Assembly (NCBI RefSeq): GCF_001434145.1
Contig: NZ_AZED01000003.1
Location: 124,001-188,000, forward strand
Direction: 5' to 3'
Length of the DNA stretch: 64,000 bases
DNA from: Lentilactobacillus otakiensis DSM 19908 = JCM 15040
Lineage (GTDB): Bacteria; Bacillota; Bacilli; Lactobacillales; Lactobacillaceae
The notes under the pieces were generated by a model. It made no database searches and was not told where the DNA came from. It saw nothing but the letters and a program-made list of their open reading frames with translations. The position numbers and the translations under genes were made by a program. Below are positions 25,486 through 34,259 of the stretch, piece by piece. Position 1 is the stretch's first letter. Each line of letters starts with the position of its first letter.

Positions 25486-26871
25486 ATGGAAAAGGTTGCT
25501 GTAACAGAAAAGAAAATCTCCAGTGGATTTATTTATTTTTTCGGTTCATTCGGTGGGATTTTATTTGGATATGATATTGGTGTAATGACGGGGGCATTGC
25601 CATTTTTACAAACAGATTGGGGACTGCAGAATAACGCCACAATAGTTGGGTGGATCACCTCTGCAGTAATGCTTGGGGCGATCTTTGGCGGCGCAATTGC
25701 TGGCCAGCTCTCTGATAAATTAGGCCGTCGTAAAATGATCCTACTTTCTGCTCTGATTTTCATGGCTGGTTCACTACTTTCTGCCATTTCACCTCATGAT
25801 GGCCAATTCTATTTGATTGGTGTCCGGGTTTTCCTTGGATTAGCTGTTGGGGCTTCATCTGCCTTAGTTCCTGCCTATATGTCAGAAATGGCACCTGCAA
25901 AGATGCGGGGTCGCTTAACGGGAATTAACCAGACGATGATCGTTTCGGGGATGCTTCTATCTTATGTCATGGATTTTGTCTTGAAAGACTTACCAGAGAA
26001 CTTCGCATGGCGATCAATGCTTGGGTTGGCCGCACTACCGGCTTTAATTCTGTTCTTTGGGGTTATGAAGTTACCTGAATCACCAAGATTTTTAGTAAAA
26101 AATGGTCGTCCTGACGAAGCTCGCCGAGTTTTGAGCTACATTCGAAATAATGATGAAGAAATTAATAAAGAACTTGATCAAATTCAAGATACCGCGTCAC
26201 AAGAAAAGAAAATCTCTAAAGCAACTACATGGGGAACTGTCTTTAGTTCAAAATATCGTTATCTGGCCATTGCTGGTATCGGAGTCGCGGCTTTTCAACA
26301 GTTTCAGGGTGCCAATGCGATCTTCTACTATATTCCATTAATCGTTGAAAAAGCCACTGGAGAGGCAGCCAACTCGGCTCTCATGTGGCCAATTATTCAG
26401 GGAATTATCTTGGTAATTGGGTCATTGGTATTCTTGGGCATTGCCGATAAATTTAAGCGTCGCACACTGTTGATTCTTGGCGGGACTGTGATGGGATTGT
26501 CATTTCTTTTGCCAACAGTCATCAAATTCTTGGTGCCAAACGCCAGCCCGCTGATGATTGTTGTCTTCTTAAGCATCTACGTGGCTGCCTACTCATTTAC
26601 ATGGGCACCATTAACTTGGGTACTCATCGGTGAAGTCTTCCCACTTGCCATTCGTGGCCGGGCCTCAGGTGCCGCTTCATCAGCTAACTGGGTCGGTTCG
26701 TTCGCAGTTGGGCTCCTCTTCCCAATCATGACTGCCAGCATGCCACAAGATGCCGTATTTGCCATTTTTGGTGTTATCTGCTTGTTAGGTGTCTGGTTCA
26801 TCCATTCACGTGTACCAGAAACTAAAGGCCACAGTTTGGAAGATATTGAAGAAGAAAACATTAATAAATAA
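25486..26871 (+). CDS. Sugar-porter MFS transporter (xylose/arabinose:H+ symporter type)
   Basis: A 461-residue, 12-helix sugar porter. All hallmark motifs are visible: GYDIGVMTGALPFL in helix 1, GQLSDKLGRRK in the 2-3 loop, PAYMSEMAPAKMRGRL after helix 4, PESPRFLVKNGR before the central loop, QQFQGANAIFYY in helix 7 and VPETKGHSLEDIE at the C-terminus. Pentose import (AraE/XylE type) is the most likely role, but galactose or glucose cannot be excluded. ATG 25486 follows AAAGGAGAATTGTC. A possible cre lies upstream. It ends at a perfect 18-bp hairpin. Confidence 0.92.
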   Translation: MEKVAVTEKKISSGFIYFFGSFGGILFGYDIGVMTGALPFLQTDWGLQNNATIVGWITSAVMLGAIFGGAIAGQLSDKLGRRKMILLSALIFMAGSLLSAISPHDGQFYLIGVRVFLGLAVGASSALVPAYMSEMAPAKMRGRLTGINQTMIVSGMLLSYVMDFVLKDLPENFAWRSMLGLAALPALILFFGVMKLPESPRFLVKNGRPDEARRVLSYIRNNDEEINKELDQIQDTASQEKKISKATTWGTVFSSKYRYLAIAGIGVAAFQQFQGANAIFYYIPLIVEKATGEAANSALMWPIIQGIILVIGSLVFLGIADKFKRRTLLILGGTVMGLSFLLPTVIKFLVPNASPLMIVVFLSIYVAAYSFTWAPLTWVLIGEVFPLAIRGRASGAASSANWVGSFAVGLLFPIMTASMPQDAVFAIFGVICLLGVWFIHSRVPETKGHSLEDIEEENINK

Positions 26872-26892
26872 CTATTTCAAGATCACTATTTA

Positions 26893-26936
26893 CACAAAAG
26901 GAGAAATGCCATTCGATAGGCATTTCTCCTTTTGTG
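26893..26936 (+). terminator. Perfect 18-bp hairpin terminator
   Basis: CACAAAAGGAGAAATGCC and its exact complement flank an 8-base loop, directly after the sugar porter. The stem contains AGGAG and CTCCTTTT, so the hairpin also hides a ribosome-site-like sequence. Confidence 0.8.
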
Positions 26937-27039
26937 CTATTATTGCTGTTTTGTTCAATCAACGAGCTATTTTTTATTGAACTTATGGTCAATCTTGCTT
27001 GCGATTAGGCCAGAACATAAACTAAGGAGGATAATTAAC

Positions 27040-27198
27040 ATGGCATCAGGGAGTATCACGTTGTTTCCGAAATATGACTTTAGGAGCGGTTGGATGAAAG
27101 ATGCAGCTAACATGCATCCTAATGATAAACAAAAGATGATTCAGAAAGATGCCTTTTTCATAATGAAATTCTCCTTTCAGTTACTATGCTACAATTAA
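27040..27198 (+). CDS. Short orphan ORF with strong ribosome site, possible gene remnant
   Basis: Fifty-two codons start at ATG 27040, eight bases after an excellent AAGGAGG. The product (MASGSITLFPKYDFRSGWMK and onward) is hydrophilic at first and ends in a hydrophobic FIMKFSFQLLCYN. No family was recognised. The following 183 bases, to 27381, hold only a weak hairpin near 27230-27255. It may be the surviving 5' end of a deleted gene or a small peptide gene. Confidence 0.35.
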   Translation: MASGSITLFPKYDFRSGWMKDAANMHPNDKQKMIQKDAFFIMKFSFQLLCYN

Positions 27199-27381
27199 TT
27201 TGAAATGTAAAGAATTGCCTGACTGCCCACGACTGCTAGCGTGAGCAGCTCTTTTGCACTTGAATGCACACTTTTAAATAACATACGGATTGACTGCAAA
27301 GCTCAGAAAGCCAAAAATGGCCAAAATAAAAACTGTTCAAGCAGATATTAACAAAATACCCCTCAAACAGATCGTTTGGAA

Positions 27382-28068
27382 CTATTGCAGTAATTCTTTA
27401 ATAATTGCTTCGCCAACTCCGGTTGCAGAATTAGGATTCTGTCCGGTAATCAATCGATCGTCGACCACGATATTGGGCTCAAAGGCGGTTCCCTTTACAA
27501 AGCTGGCACCGGCCTTACTCAACTCATCTTCCAGAAGAAATTCGACGTCATTGGTCAGTCCATTCAAAGCTTCTTCATCGTTTGTAAAGCCAGTCAACTT
27601 GCGACCGTGGACAAACCTGTTTCCGTCAGCCGTCCGCATTGGCAGTAAGCCGCAGACGCCGACGCAATTAGCGGCAACGACCCCGTCATTGGCATAGATT
27701 TTTTCAGCAATCGCAGCCAGTTCGGTATTTTCAGTAAAATCGGTCATCGAACCGTGTCCACCAACAAAATAAATCACTTGATAGTCTTGAGGGTCGACAT
27801 CTGCCGGTTTTAACGATTTGGCTAAATGCTCGTTTCGAAAGGTATCATCCAGATAGTATTCCCAGTCGGTTGCATCCATATCATCAGTGCCCAAGCTCAG
27901 AGGATCGATTGGCACGTAACCTCCTTGTGGGCTCACGTAATCAACATCAATCCCGTTATCGGCCATGACCTTATTGAAATGGCTGGCTTCTTTCAGCCAG
28001 ATCCCAGTGGCCCGCTGAATTTTCTTAAACTTGGGGTTATTTGTAACCACCATTAATGCTTTTGTCAT
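27382..28068 (-). CDS. DJ-1/PfpI-family protein, variant nucleophile elbow
   Basis: A 228-residue class I glutamine-amidotransferase-like fold, of the Hsp31/glyoxalase III-like branch by length and layout. The conserved glutamate is Glu27 in WLKEASHF, and the elbow cysteine is Cys135 in VAANCVGVCG. The usual C-H-G after the nucleophile is C-V-G here, so the catalytic histidine beside the cysteine is missing. FVGGHGSMTDF is the oxyanion/glycine strand. ATG 28068 follows GAGGTAATTC. Possible roles are chaperone or detoxification; glyoxalase activity is doubtful. Confidence 0.85.
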   Translation of the reverse strand: MTKALMVVTNNPKFKKIQRATGIWLKEASHFNKVMADNGIDVDYVSPQGGYVPIDPLSLGTDDMDATDWEYYLDDTFRNEHLAKSLKPADVDPQDYQVIYFVGGHGSMTDFTENTELAAIAEKIYANDGVVAANCVGVCGLLPMRTADGNRFVHGRKLTGFTNDEEALNGLTNDVEFLLEDELSKAGASFVKGTAFEPNIVVDDRLITGQNPNSATGVGEAIIKELLQ

Positions 28069-28264
28069 GAAATGAATTACCTCGATTTTTGATTCTTAAT
28101 AAACTTTTCGTTATTATACCCAACCCCCATCATAGCAGATTATGATTAAGATTGATGTGAAATGGGGTGTTGTATAAGTTTTAACACATATGTTATCCTT
28201 ATAGCCAGCCACGCAGTAAAATGTGGTTACTTGTAGAGCTACACAAAAATACTAGGAGGAACAA

Positions 28265-29176
28265 ATGGCAGACACAATATTAAATGTCGAACATCTCAAT
28301 AAGAACTTTGGTAAGAAACAAGTTCTGAAAGATGTTTCGTTTTCAGTCCAAACTGGCCATATTGTTGGTTTGGTCGGGCCTAACGGTGCCGGTAAATCAA
28401 CAATCATGAAAGCCGTCCTGGGTCTATTTAACTACGCAAGCGGCAAAATTACAATTGATGGCGATCCCGTGTCACCAACCAGCCATAAAGCAATGGACAA
28501 AGTCGGGGCTTTGATTGAATATCCCGGCATCTACCCATTTTTAACAGGGTACCAGCACCTGCAGCTTTTCTCCAAAGATTCGACTTCAAAGGATCAAATT
28601 ATGGACATCGTCGACAAAATGAAGATGGATTCATACATCAACCGAAAGGCAAAAACCTATTCGTTAGGGATGAAACAAAAGTTGGGGATTGCGTTGGCCT
28701 TAGTTGACCGACCAAAATTTGTCATCTTGGATGAGCCAATGAATGGTCTGGATCCACAAGCCAATAAAGACTTGCGGACCATTATTCTTGATCTCGCCAA
28801 GCAGGGCACGACCTTCTTGATTTCCAGCCATATTTTAAGTGAGTTGGAAAAATTGATTGACGATCTGGTTGTCATCGATAAAGGCCAAATTGTTTACACC
28901 GAAAGTATGGCCAATCTTGAAAGCGGCGGCAAGAAGTTGCTTGTCCTCAAGACTTCTGACGATGCCAAGGCAAAAGATCTCCTGGCTCAAAATAATTATC
29001 AACTTGATGATGGCGATAAGCTTGCCGTCATCGAAAATGATCAAACCAAGATGGCCGACGTCATCAAACTGCTGTCTGACAACGACATTGAAATTGAAGA
29101 TGTTCAACACGTCCACAGTGATTTGGAAACTTCATTATTGAACCTGCTCAAAAACGACAAAGTAAAGGAGTCATAG
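28265..29176 (+). CDS. ABC transporter ATP-binding protein (ABC-2/BcrA type)
   Basis: A 303-residue ATPase with Walker A GPNGAGKST, Q-loop region ALIEYPGIYPFL, signature YSLGMKQKLGIA (the LSGGQ variant typical of bacitracin/lantibiotic exporters), Walker B FVILDEPMNGLDP and switch His in ISSHIL. A C-terminal acidic domain (after residue 215) is typical of BcrA-like subunits. ATG 28265 follows AGGAGGAACAA. The permease starts one base after its stop, so the two form a complete exporter. The substrate is unknown: peptide antibiotic resistance or lipid export are options. Confidence 0.92.
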   Translation: MADTILNVEHLNKNFGKKQVLKDVSFSVQTGHIVGLVGPNGAGKSTIMKAVLGLFNYASGKITIDGDPVSPTSHKAMDKVGALIEYPGIYPFLTGYQHLQLFSKDSTSKDQIMDIVDKMKMDSYINRKAKTYSLGMKQKLGIALALVDRPKFVILDEPMNGLDPQANKDLRTIILDLAKQGTTFLISSHILSELEKLIDDLVVIDKGQIVYTESMANLESGGKKLLVLKTSDDAKAKDLLAQNNYQLDDGDKLAVIENDQTKMADVIKLLSDNDIEIEDVQHVHSDLETSLLNLLKNDKVKES

Positions 29177-29177
29177 A

Positions 29178-29954
29178 ATGATAACCTTAGTTAAACAAGA
29201 AACTTTCAAACTGCTTCATAAGAAAAGTACCTACGCTGTTTCTGCGACTCTATTGATTATCATGACGATCTATGCCGTACTCACCAAGAACTATCCCAAA
29301 TATTGGGGCGCCCCTCAAGGCCAATTTGTGGGGATGTTTACAGGCGCTACCTGGATTGTCTTCTTTATGATTGCCGCCTGCAGTTCAATCATCGCGATGG
29401 AGTTCCAGTATGGCACGATTAAAGAATTGTTATACCGGAAATATTATCGGGGGCAAATCCTCGTGAGCAAGTGGATCACAATGTTGCTCTATTCGATTTA
29501 CTTCTACGTGCTTGCGTTTGTTTGGTCACTGCTACTGAAAGTGGTTCTTTTCAACGATAAGTTCCAGCTGTCTGATACTTACCAATCGGGTCATTCAGTG
29601 ATTGAAGCACAATGGCTCGGCATCATCGGGACATTTCTAACTGTCTGGCTGGTATTGAGTCTGGTTCTCTTGTTAGCAAATATTTTCAAGAGTACCGCAG
29701 CGGCGATTTCAATCGGAATCATCGGGTACTTTGCTTTGTCGATCATTTCCAATGTGATGTTTCTCTTAATGCAGAAATGGGAATGGCTCAAGTGGAATCC
29801 GTTAAACATGATGAATTTACCGCAACAACTCTTAAGCGATTCGGTTCATAAGATGACCCTGCTTTCGACACCTGAGATGGTCTGCGGTAGTTTAGTTTAC
29901 ACCGCAATTTTCATGGCAATTAGCTACGTCGTGTTTAAACGCAGAAGCGTCTAA
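29178..29954 (+). CDS. ABC-2 type permease
   Basis: A 258-residue membrane protein with six predicted helices; the first follows KLLHKKSTYAV and the long cytosolic loop contains MEFQYGTIKELLYRKYYRG, a common feature of ABC-2 permeases of the BcrB/LanE type. It is the partner of the preceding ATPase, with a GGAGTCATAG ribosome site inside the previous gene's end. No two-component system is adjacent, so regulation by BceRS-like sensing is not supported here. Confidence 0.88.
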   Translation: MITLVKQETFKLLHKKSTYAVSATLLIIMTIYAVLTKNYPKYWGAPQGQFVGMFTGATWIVFFMIAACSSIIAMEFQYGTIKELLYRKYYRGQILVSKWITMLLYSIYFYVLAFVWSLLLKVVLFNDKFQLSDTYQSGHSVIEAQWLGIIGTFLTVWLVLSLVLLLANIFKSTAAAISIGIIGYFALSIISNVMFLLMQKWEWLKWNPLNMMNLPQQLLSDSVHKMTLLSTPEMVCGSLVYTAIFMAISYVVFKRRSV

Positions 29955-29977
29955 GCAAAATAAATAAACATAGATTA

Positions 29978-30008
29978 AAGCTGCTTCCAGCAATGGGGGC
30001 AGCTTTTT
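29978..30008 (+). terminator. Terminator of ABC exporter operon
   Basis: AAGCTGC...GCAGCTT with a run of T, 24 bases after the permease stop. Confidence 0.85.
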
Positions 30009-30168
30009 CGTGCCCGTAAATCTTAATAAACCGCATTGATTGTTAAGAGTATCTAACGTTTCAAAAATGATGAGCTGTTTGCTGGGATTTTTTGTGATCT
30101 TTGTTACTATTGACGTGATTTAAGAATGTTACAGACATATTTCAAATTTGATCTTGGGGGAATGCAAC

Positions 30169-31317
30169 ATGCTACATAATAAATGGTTAATATTGCTGCC
30201 GCTGACCTTATTGTTGATGGGTTGCAGCGCACAAAAATCAACAACCAAGCCGATCGCCAAGACCAGCTCAAGTCAGAATGGGCAATTCAACGGGCTGACC
30301 CTGGACGTGGCCAGGCGGCATTATAAGGTAGCCACGTTGACTAAATACATTCAATTGGTTGGCACCCATCATGGCAGCTTTATTCAGCTGCATTTGACGG
30401 ATGATAAAAATTTTGCGATTGAAAATAACTTTGTTGGCCAGACAAGGCAAAATGCTGTCAAAAAAGACGGTGTTTGGCATAACAAGCACACGAACCAATT
30501 CTTCTATAGTAAGGCTGAAATCAAGTATCTAATTCAGGATGCAAAGAAGTACAACGTGACATTGATTCCTGAAATCGATACGCCCGCGCACGTGACCGGC
30601 CTGGTGAACACATTGAAAGCCAACGGTCATAAGCAATTAGCAGATCAAATCAGTTGGCATTCCAATAGTTATGGTGACGAGCTTCATCTTAATAACACCA
30701 GTATTCATTTCGTGGAAAAGCTGGATGACGAAGTTGCAGCCGACTTTGCTGGCCAGCAAAATCTGAGATTTCATTTAGGTGGGGATGAGTTCACTGATAA
30801 AACCACTAAAAATACTGCTTATATCAAGTATCTCAATGCCATCAGTCAGAATATTCAACAACAAGGGTTCATCCCAGAAGCTTGGAATGACGGCTTTTTA
30901 AGCAACAGTTTGAATGATCTCAACCGCCATATTCAAGTGACTTACTGGAATTGGACAGCTGATCAACATGGTGAACTTGGCAAACAGCGTGAAAAAAGCT
31001 GGGCGTCAATGCCAAATTTGATTGAGCATGGATTCAAAGTTTTCAATTACAACGACTATTATCTTTATTTCAATATCTCAAAAGCCAACATGACTAAGCA
31101 GAGCGTTGCGTACATGACCAAAGATATGAAGCAATACTGGACACCAGCATTATGGCATGAAGATCATGCGACCAAGGTTAAATCTTTAAAGGGGATTGTT
31201 GGCAGTAGCGCTTCGATTTGGGCAGATGATGCCGGTTCGATTAGTGACAGCCGCATTTATCATGCCGGTGAAAAATTCATTACATCATTTTTAGCTCTGG
31301 CCCAAAAGCCACTTTAA
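30169..31317 (+). CDS. GH20 dispersin-like beta-N-acetylhexosaminidase lipoprotein
   Basis: A 382-residue family 20 glycosidase close in length to dispersin B, which cuts poly-beta-1,6-N-acetylglucosamine. The lipobox LLMGC puts Cys19 as the anchored residue, so the enzyme faces outward. Motifs are GLTLDVARRHY, LHLTDDKNFAIE, IPEIDTPAHV, the catalytic pair Asp206-Glu207 in FHLGGDEF and VTYWNW near the C-terminus. ATG 30169 follows TTGGGGGAATGC. It leads an operon with a PNAG synthase (13-base gap), which strongly suggests that the polymer is its substrate and that it trims or releases it. Confidence 0.9.
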   Translation: MLHNKWLILLPLTLLLMGCSAQKSTTKPIAKTSSSQNGQFNGLTLDVARRHYKVATLTKYIQLVGTHHGSFIQLHLTDDKNFAIENNFVGQTRQNAVKKDGVWHNKHTNQFFYSKAEIKYLIQDAKKYNVTLIPEIDTPAHVTGLVNTLKANGHKQLADQISWHSNSYGDELHLNNTSIHFVEKLDDEVAADFAGQQNLRFHLGGDEFTDKTTKNTAYIKYLNAISQNIQQQGFIPEAWNDGFLSNSLNDLNRHIQVTYWNWTADQHGELGKQREKSWASMPNLIEHGFKVFNYNDYYLYFNISKANMTKQSVAYMTKDMKQYWTPALWHEDHATKVKSLKGIVGSSASIWADDAGSISDSRIYHAGEKFITSFLALAQKPL

Positions 31318-31330
31318 GGGGGGGAACATC

Positions 31331-32545
31331 ATGGATACGATCAGTTCATTCGTCATTTTATATCCAGTCATTGTCTCGACCGTTTGGATTGTCGGCTCAA
31401 TTTTCTTTGCGATTCAACAACATCGAGTTCCACTGAATAATGCCCACGCCGGCAAACCTGATGCGTTGGTCTCAGTTCTGATTCCTGCTCATAATGAGGA
31501 GGAAACTTTGGACAAAGTGGTCGAGTCGGTTGCCAGACTGACTTACGCCAAGCTTGAGCTGATCTTGATTAACGATGGCTCCACCGACCAAACGGTACGG
31601 GTGATGCGCCAATTGGCAGAGAAATATGGGGCCAAGGTACCGATTAGGATCGTTGATATTAAGAAAAATCAAGGAAAAGCGAATGCGCTGAATGAAGGGG
31701 CTAAAGAAGCTCGGGGTGAATTTTTACTTTGCCTGGATGCAGACTGTTATGTTGATAAGAATGCGTTGGAGCCAATGATGGCCAGATTTTATGATAATCC
31801 CAAAGTGGGTGCAGTCGGTGGTAAACCCATTGTCCGTAACCGGACCAGCTTGCTAGGGCGGCTTCAACTGCTGGAATATGTTGGCGTCATTGATATCATT
31901 AAGCGAGGTCAGGCCTTTGTCACCGGTCATATCACGACCGTATCCGGCGTGGTGGTCGCCTATAGAAAATCTGCCTTAGCTGATGCCGGTTGGTGGAATA
32001 CTGACGCCATCACAGAAGATATTGATATTACTTGGCGGTTGTATCACCACGGCTGGCAAGTGGCGTATTGTCCGTTATCGGTTGCCTGGATTTTGGTTCC
32101 CGAACGAATTGTCGATTTGGTTCATCAACGCCGCCGCTGGGCTCGTGGTGGATTTGAAGTTTTATATCGAAACCGGGGAATGCTGGTGACCGGACGCCTC
32201 AGTGAGCAGTGGCTCCTGATGGACATGATTTTGAGCGATTTGTGGGCGCTGAGCTGTGCTTTTGTGACGTTATTTTATTTGATAACAGTCGCGTTCACTG
32301 GTGATTTGATTATGGATGGTGTGATTTTGTTTCTCCTGCTATTAATCAGCTTGATTCAATTCCTAATTGGCTATGCCGATTCCAAGAAGTCTGACTTTAT
32401 CACTTGGCATGATCTATTACTATTGCCGCTATATGTAATCTTTTACTGGTTTATCAACTTGGTCAGTTGCCTGACGGCTTTAGGATCGTTCTTCCTTGAT
32501 CCAAGGCACGTTGGCAGCTGGAGCAGTCCGGATCGGGGGCTTTGA
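31331..32545 (+). CDS. pgaC: Poly-beta-1,6-N-acetylglucosamine synthase (PgaC/IcaA), GT2
   Basis: A 404-residue processive family 2 glycosyltransferase that polymerises UDP-GlcNAc and extrudes the chain. One N-terminal helix (residues 5-27), then the GT-A domain with Asp82 in NDGST, Asp136/Asp138 in DADC, Asp230 in TEDID and Q266-RRRW270 (the processivity motif). Three or more C-terminal helices follow from about residue 295. ATG 31331 follows AAGGGGGGGAAC. Position between a dispersin-like enzyme and a PgaD-like protein and deacetylase supports PNAG rather than hyaluronan or cellulose. Confidence 0.92.
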   Translation: MDTISSFVILYPVIVSTVWIVGSIFFAIQQHRVPLNNAHAGKPDALVSVLIPAHNEEETLDKVVESVARLTYAKLELILINDGSTDQTVRVMRQLAEKYGAKVPIRIVDIKKNQGKANALNEGAKEARGEFLLCLDADCYVDKNALEPMMARFYDNPKVGAVGGKPIVRNRTSLLGRLQLLEYVGVIDIIKRGQAFVTGHITTVSGVVVAYRKSALADAGWWNTDAITEDIDITWRLYHHGWQVAYCPLSVAWILVPERIVDLVHQRRRWARGGFEVLYRNRGMLVTGRLSEQWLLMDMILSDLWALSCAFVTLFYLITVAFTGDLIMDGVILFLLLLISLIQFLIGYADSKKSDFITWHDLLLLPLYVIFYWFINLVSCLTALGSFFLDPRHVGSWSSPDRGL

Positions 32546-32862
32546 TGATGAAAAAGAAAACCGAATCAGATCTGATTATTCGTAAAAAATCATCAATTTT
32601 AACGATGCTGCGGCGTGGCTTTTTCCTAGTCATCTTATGGGGAATCACTGGCTACATCATTTACATCAACGTCTGCTTTTTGTTAAATGCATACTCGGAT
32701 ACATTGGTTTCGGACTATCTCTTGTTGAATTTGTCATACTATTCTTATGCGCGGTTTGCACTATTAGTAATGGTGGTCACAATTCTGATGACGATTTTTG
32801 GTTGGCTGCGGATTAGATCTTTGGAGCGGAGGGCGAAAAATCATGAGCAAGACAAGTCGTAA
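32545..32862 (+). CDS. PgaD/IcaD-like membrane accessory subunit
   Basis: A 105-residue protein with two transmembrane helices (about residues 25-48 and 66-90) and charged ends, matching the size and topology of IcaD/PgaD, which is needed for synthase activity. The ATG overlaps the synthase stop (TGATG) and no independent ribosome site is needed beyond the coupled GGGGGC. Sequence similarity to IcaD is too weak to see by eye, so the name rests on position and topology. Confidence 0.75.
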   Translation: MMKKKTESDLIIRKKSSILTMLRRGFFLVILWGITGYIIYINVCFLLNAYSDTLVSDYLLLNLSYYSYARFALLVMVVTILMTIFGWLRIRSLERRAKNHEQDKS

Positions 32863-33736
32863 ATGGATTCTCAGCGGATTGATCGTCGTGTTTTTAATCT
32901 TATTGGGATTCAGTGTTCATCACAACATTGCCTATGAACTGGGGAACAAGCCGGATTTTCAAATTACTAAACATGATGAACGGGTGAAAAATGGCGTGAT
33001 GGTCTTTTGCTACCACCGGGTTTTGAGTACCGATGGCTTGGTGAAGTTTGATGAAAATGTTTCACCAAACACCCAGTTTCATGATTTTAACGTCAACCTC
33101 CCGTCATTTAAACGTCAAATGAATTATCTTCAACAGCACCATGTGAAGGTCATTTCGCTGCCAACGATGATGAAAATGGTTGAAAAGCGGACACCTTTTC
33201 ACGGCAAGTACGTGGTCATTACCTTTGATGATATTGACCGGACGATGATCGATAACGCGATGCCTGTTCTATTAAAGCACCACTATCCATTCACTGATTC
33301 AATCATTACCGGCAACACCGGTTGGTACAAACAAGGCACAAAATTGGCAACTTGGCCGGCAATTATGAAGATGAAAAAGCGTGCTGGCAGGTTAGTTACC
33401 TTTGGCGTTCACACCAACAACATGCATTATCTGGTTCATGATGGCACACCAGTGTTTAATCTGCCGAAGAATTTCACCCGATTCAAACGAGACTATGCGG
33501 TTAGCCAGGATGTTTTGAAGCAAAAAGTTGGTTACAAATCACCAATTTTTACCTATCCATACGGGAGTGGAACACCGCAAATCCAGAAATTTCTGGATCA
33601 ACAACACCGTCTTCAAGTTATTTTAACTTTGAACGATGGGATTGTGACTGATCACAGTGATCTCAAGCAGACACCAAGAGTTATCATCAACTCGAATAGT
33701 TGGGACAGTGTTAAGCGTTGGATTAATTACAATTAA
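32843..33736 (+). CDS. Membrane-anchored polysaccharide deacetylase (PgaB/IcaB-like)
   Basis: A 297-residue extracellular NodB-fold deacetylase. One N-terminal helix (residues 8-26) anchors it. The metal/catalytic residues are Asp129-Asp130 in VITFDD and His190/His195 in GVHTNNMH, followed by FTYPYGSGT. IcaB-type enzymes partly deacetylate PNAG so that it sticks to the cell. ATG 32843 has GGAGGG nearby and overlaps the preceding gene by 20 bases. The C-terminal hydrolase domain of Gram-negative PgaB is absent; that role may be taken by the separate GH20 gene of this operon. Confidence 0.88.
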   Translation: MSKTSRKWILSGLIVVFLILLGFSVHHNIAYELGNKPDFQITKHDERVKNGVMVFCYHRVLSTDGLVKFDENVSPNTQFHDFNVNLPSFKRQMNYLQQHHVKVISLPTMMKMVEKRTPFHGKYVVITFDDIDRTMIDNAMPVLLKHHYPFTDSIITGNTGWYKQGTKLATWPAIMKMKKRAGRLVTFGVHTNNMHYLVHDGTPVFNLPKNFTRFKRDYAVSQDVLKQKVGYKSPIFTYPYGSGTPQIQKFLDQQHRLQVILTLNDGIVTDHSDLKQTPRVIINSNSWDSVKRWINYN

Positions 33737-33806
33737 TTTTTTGTCATGGCCACTTTTGGTTTAGAATGAGAAGCTGTATTGAGCGAAACATTCTAGGGGG
33801 ATGCAC

Positions 33807-34259
33807 ATGACATTTTATACGTATGACTACCTGAAAAATTCTCAAAGCAACTGGCAGTACGGCCGAATTATCATTATCAGCTTGCTGGCAGTCGTTTTTA
33901 TTTTGTTTTTAATCCATTACCTACGGAACCGAATGGACATCAAATACAAGGATTTAAGCATCATTGTGGCCACGCTGCTATTGCTGGTGCTGGCCATGCA
34001 GTATAACGACTTTAGCGCGATTCAATCTTCCTCCAAGCAGACCGGACAAATTACTTCCACTGTCAAACAGGTGGCAGAGCGACTCCATGTGCGTCCGAAG
34101 ACCATTAGCGTCAATTCCACCAACGTTAATGCTAATCTGATGGTCAAGACTCCAGATGGCTTTTACCGGGTGGATTACAATCCTGCGGGCACGGGATTTG
34201 TCTTGGAACGGGTGGAATTAGATAGTCAAAGCAACATTAAAGTCGAGGAGGCAGAATAA
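33807..34259 (+). CDS. DUF3290 membrane protein
   Basis: A 150-residue protein with two transmembrane helices (about residues 20-42 and 50-68) and an extracellular domain of roughly 80 residues (GFYRVDYNPAGTGFVLERV near the end). It matches the Lactobacillales DUF3290 family by layout and by its neighbour. ATG 33807 is preferred over 33801 because the GGGGG ribosome site is then at six bases. Its stop overlaps the start of the DUF421 gene (TAATG), so the two are coupled and probably form one membrane complex. Function unknown. Confidence 0.8.
   Translation: MTFYTYDYLKNSQSNWQYGRIIIISLLAVVFILFLIHYLRNRMDIKYKDLSIIVATLLLLVLAMQYNDFSAIQSSSKQTGQITSTVKQVAERLHVRPKTISVNSTNVNANLMVKTPDGFYRVDYNPAGTGFVLERVELDSQSNIKVEEAE

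Noticed and set aside
6117-27189. Shared 15-mer TTTCAGTTACTATGC at 6117-6131 and 27175-27189
   Set aside because: A few 15-base coincidences are expected in 64 kb, and the flanks do not match well.
28265-29954. ABC exporter as the transporter for the effector at 19451
   Set aside because: The effector has a Sec-type signal peptide and lies 8 kb away on an independent transcript.
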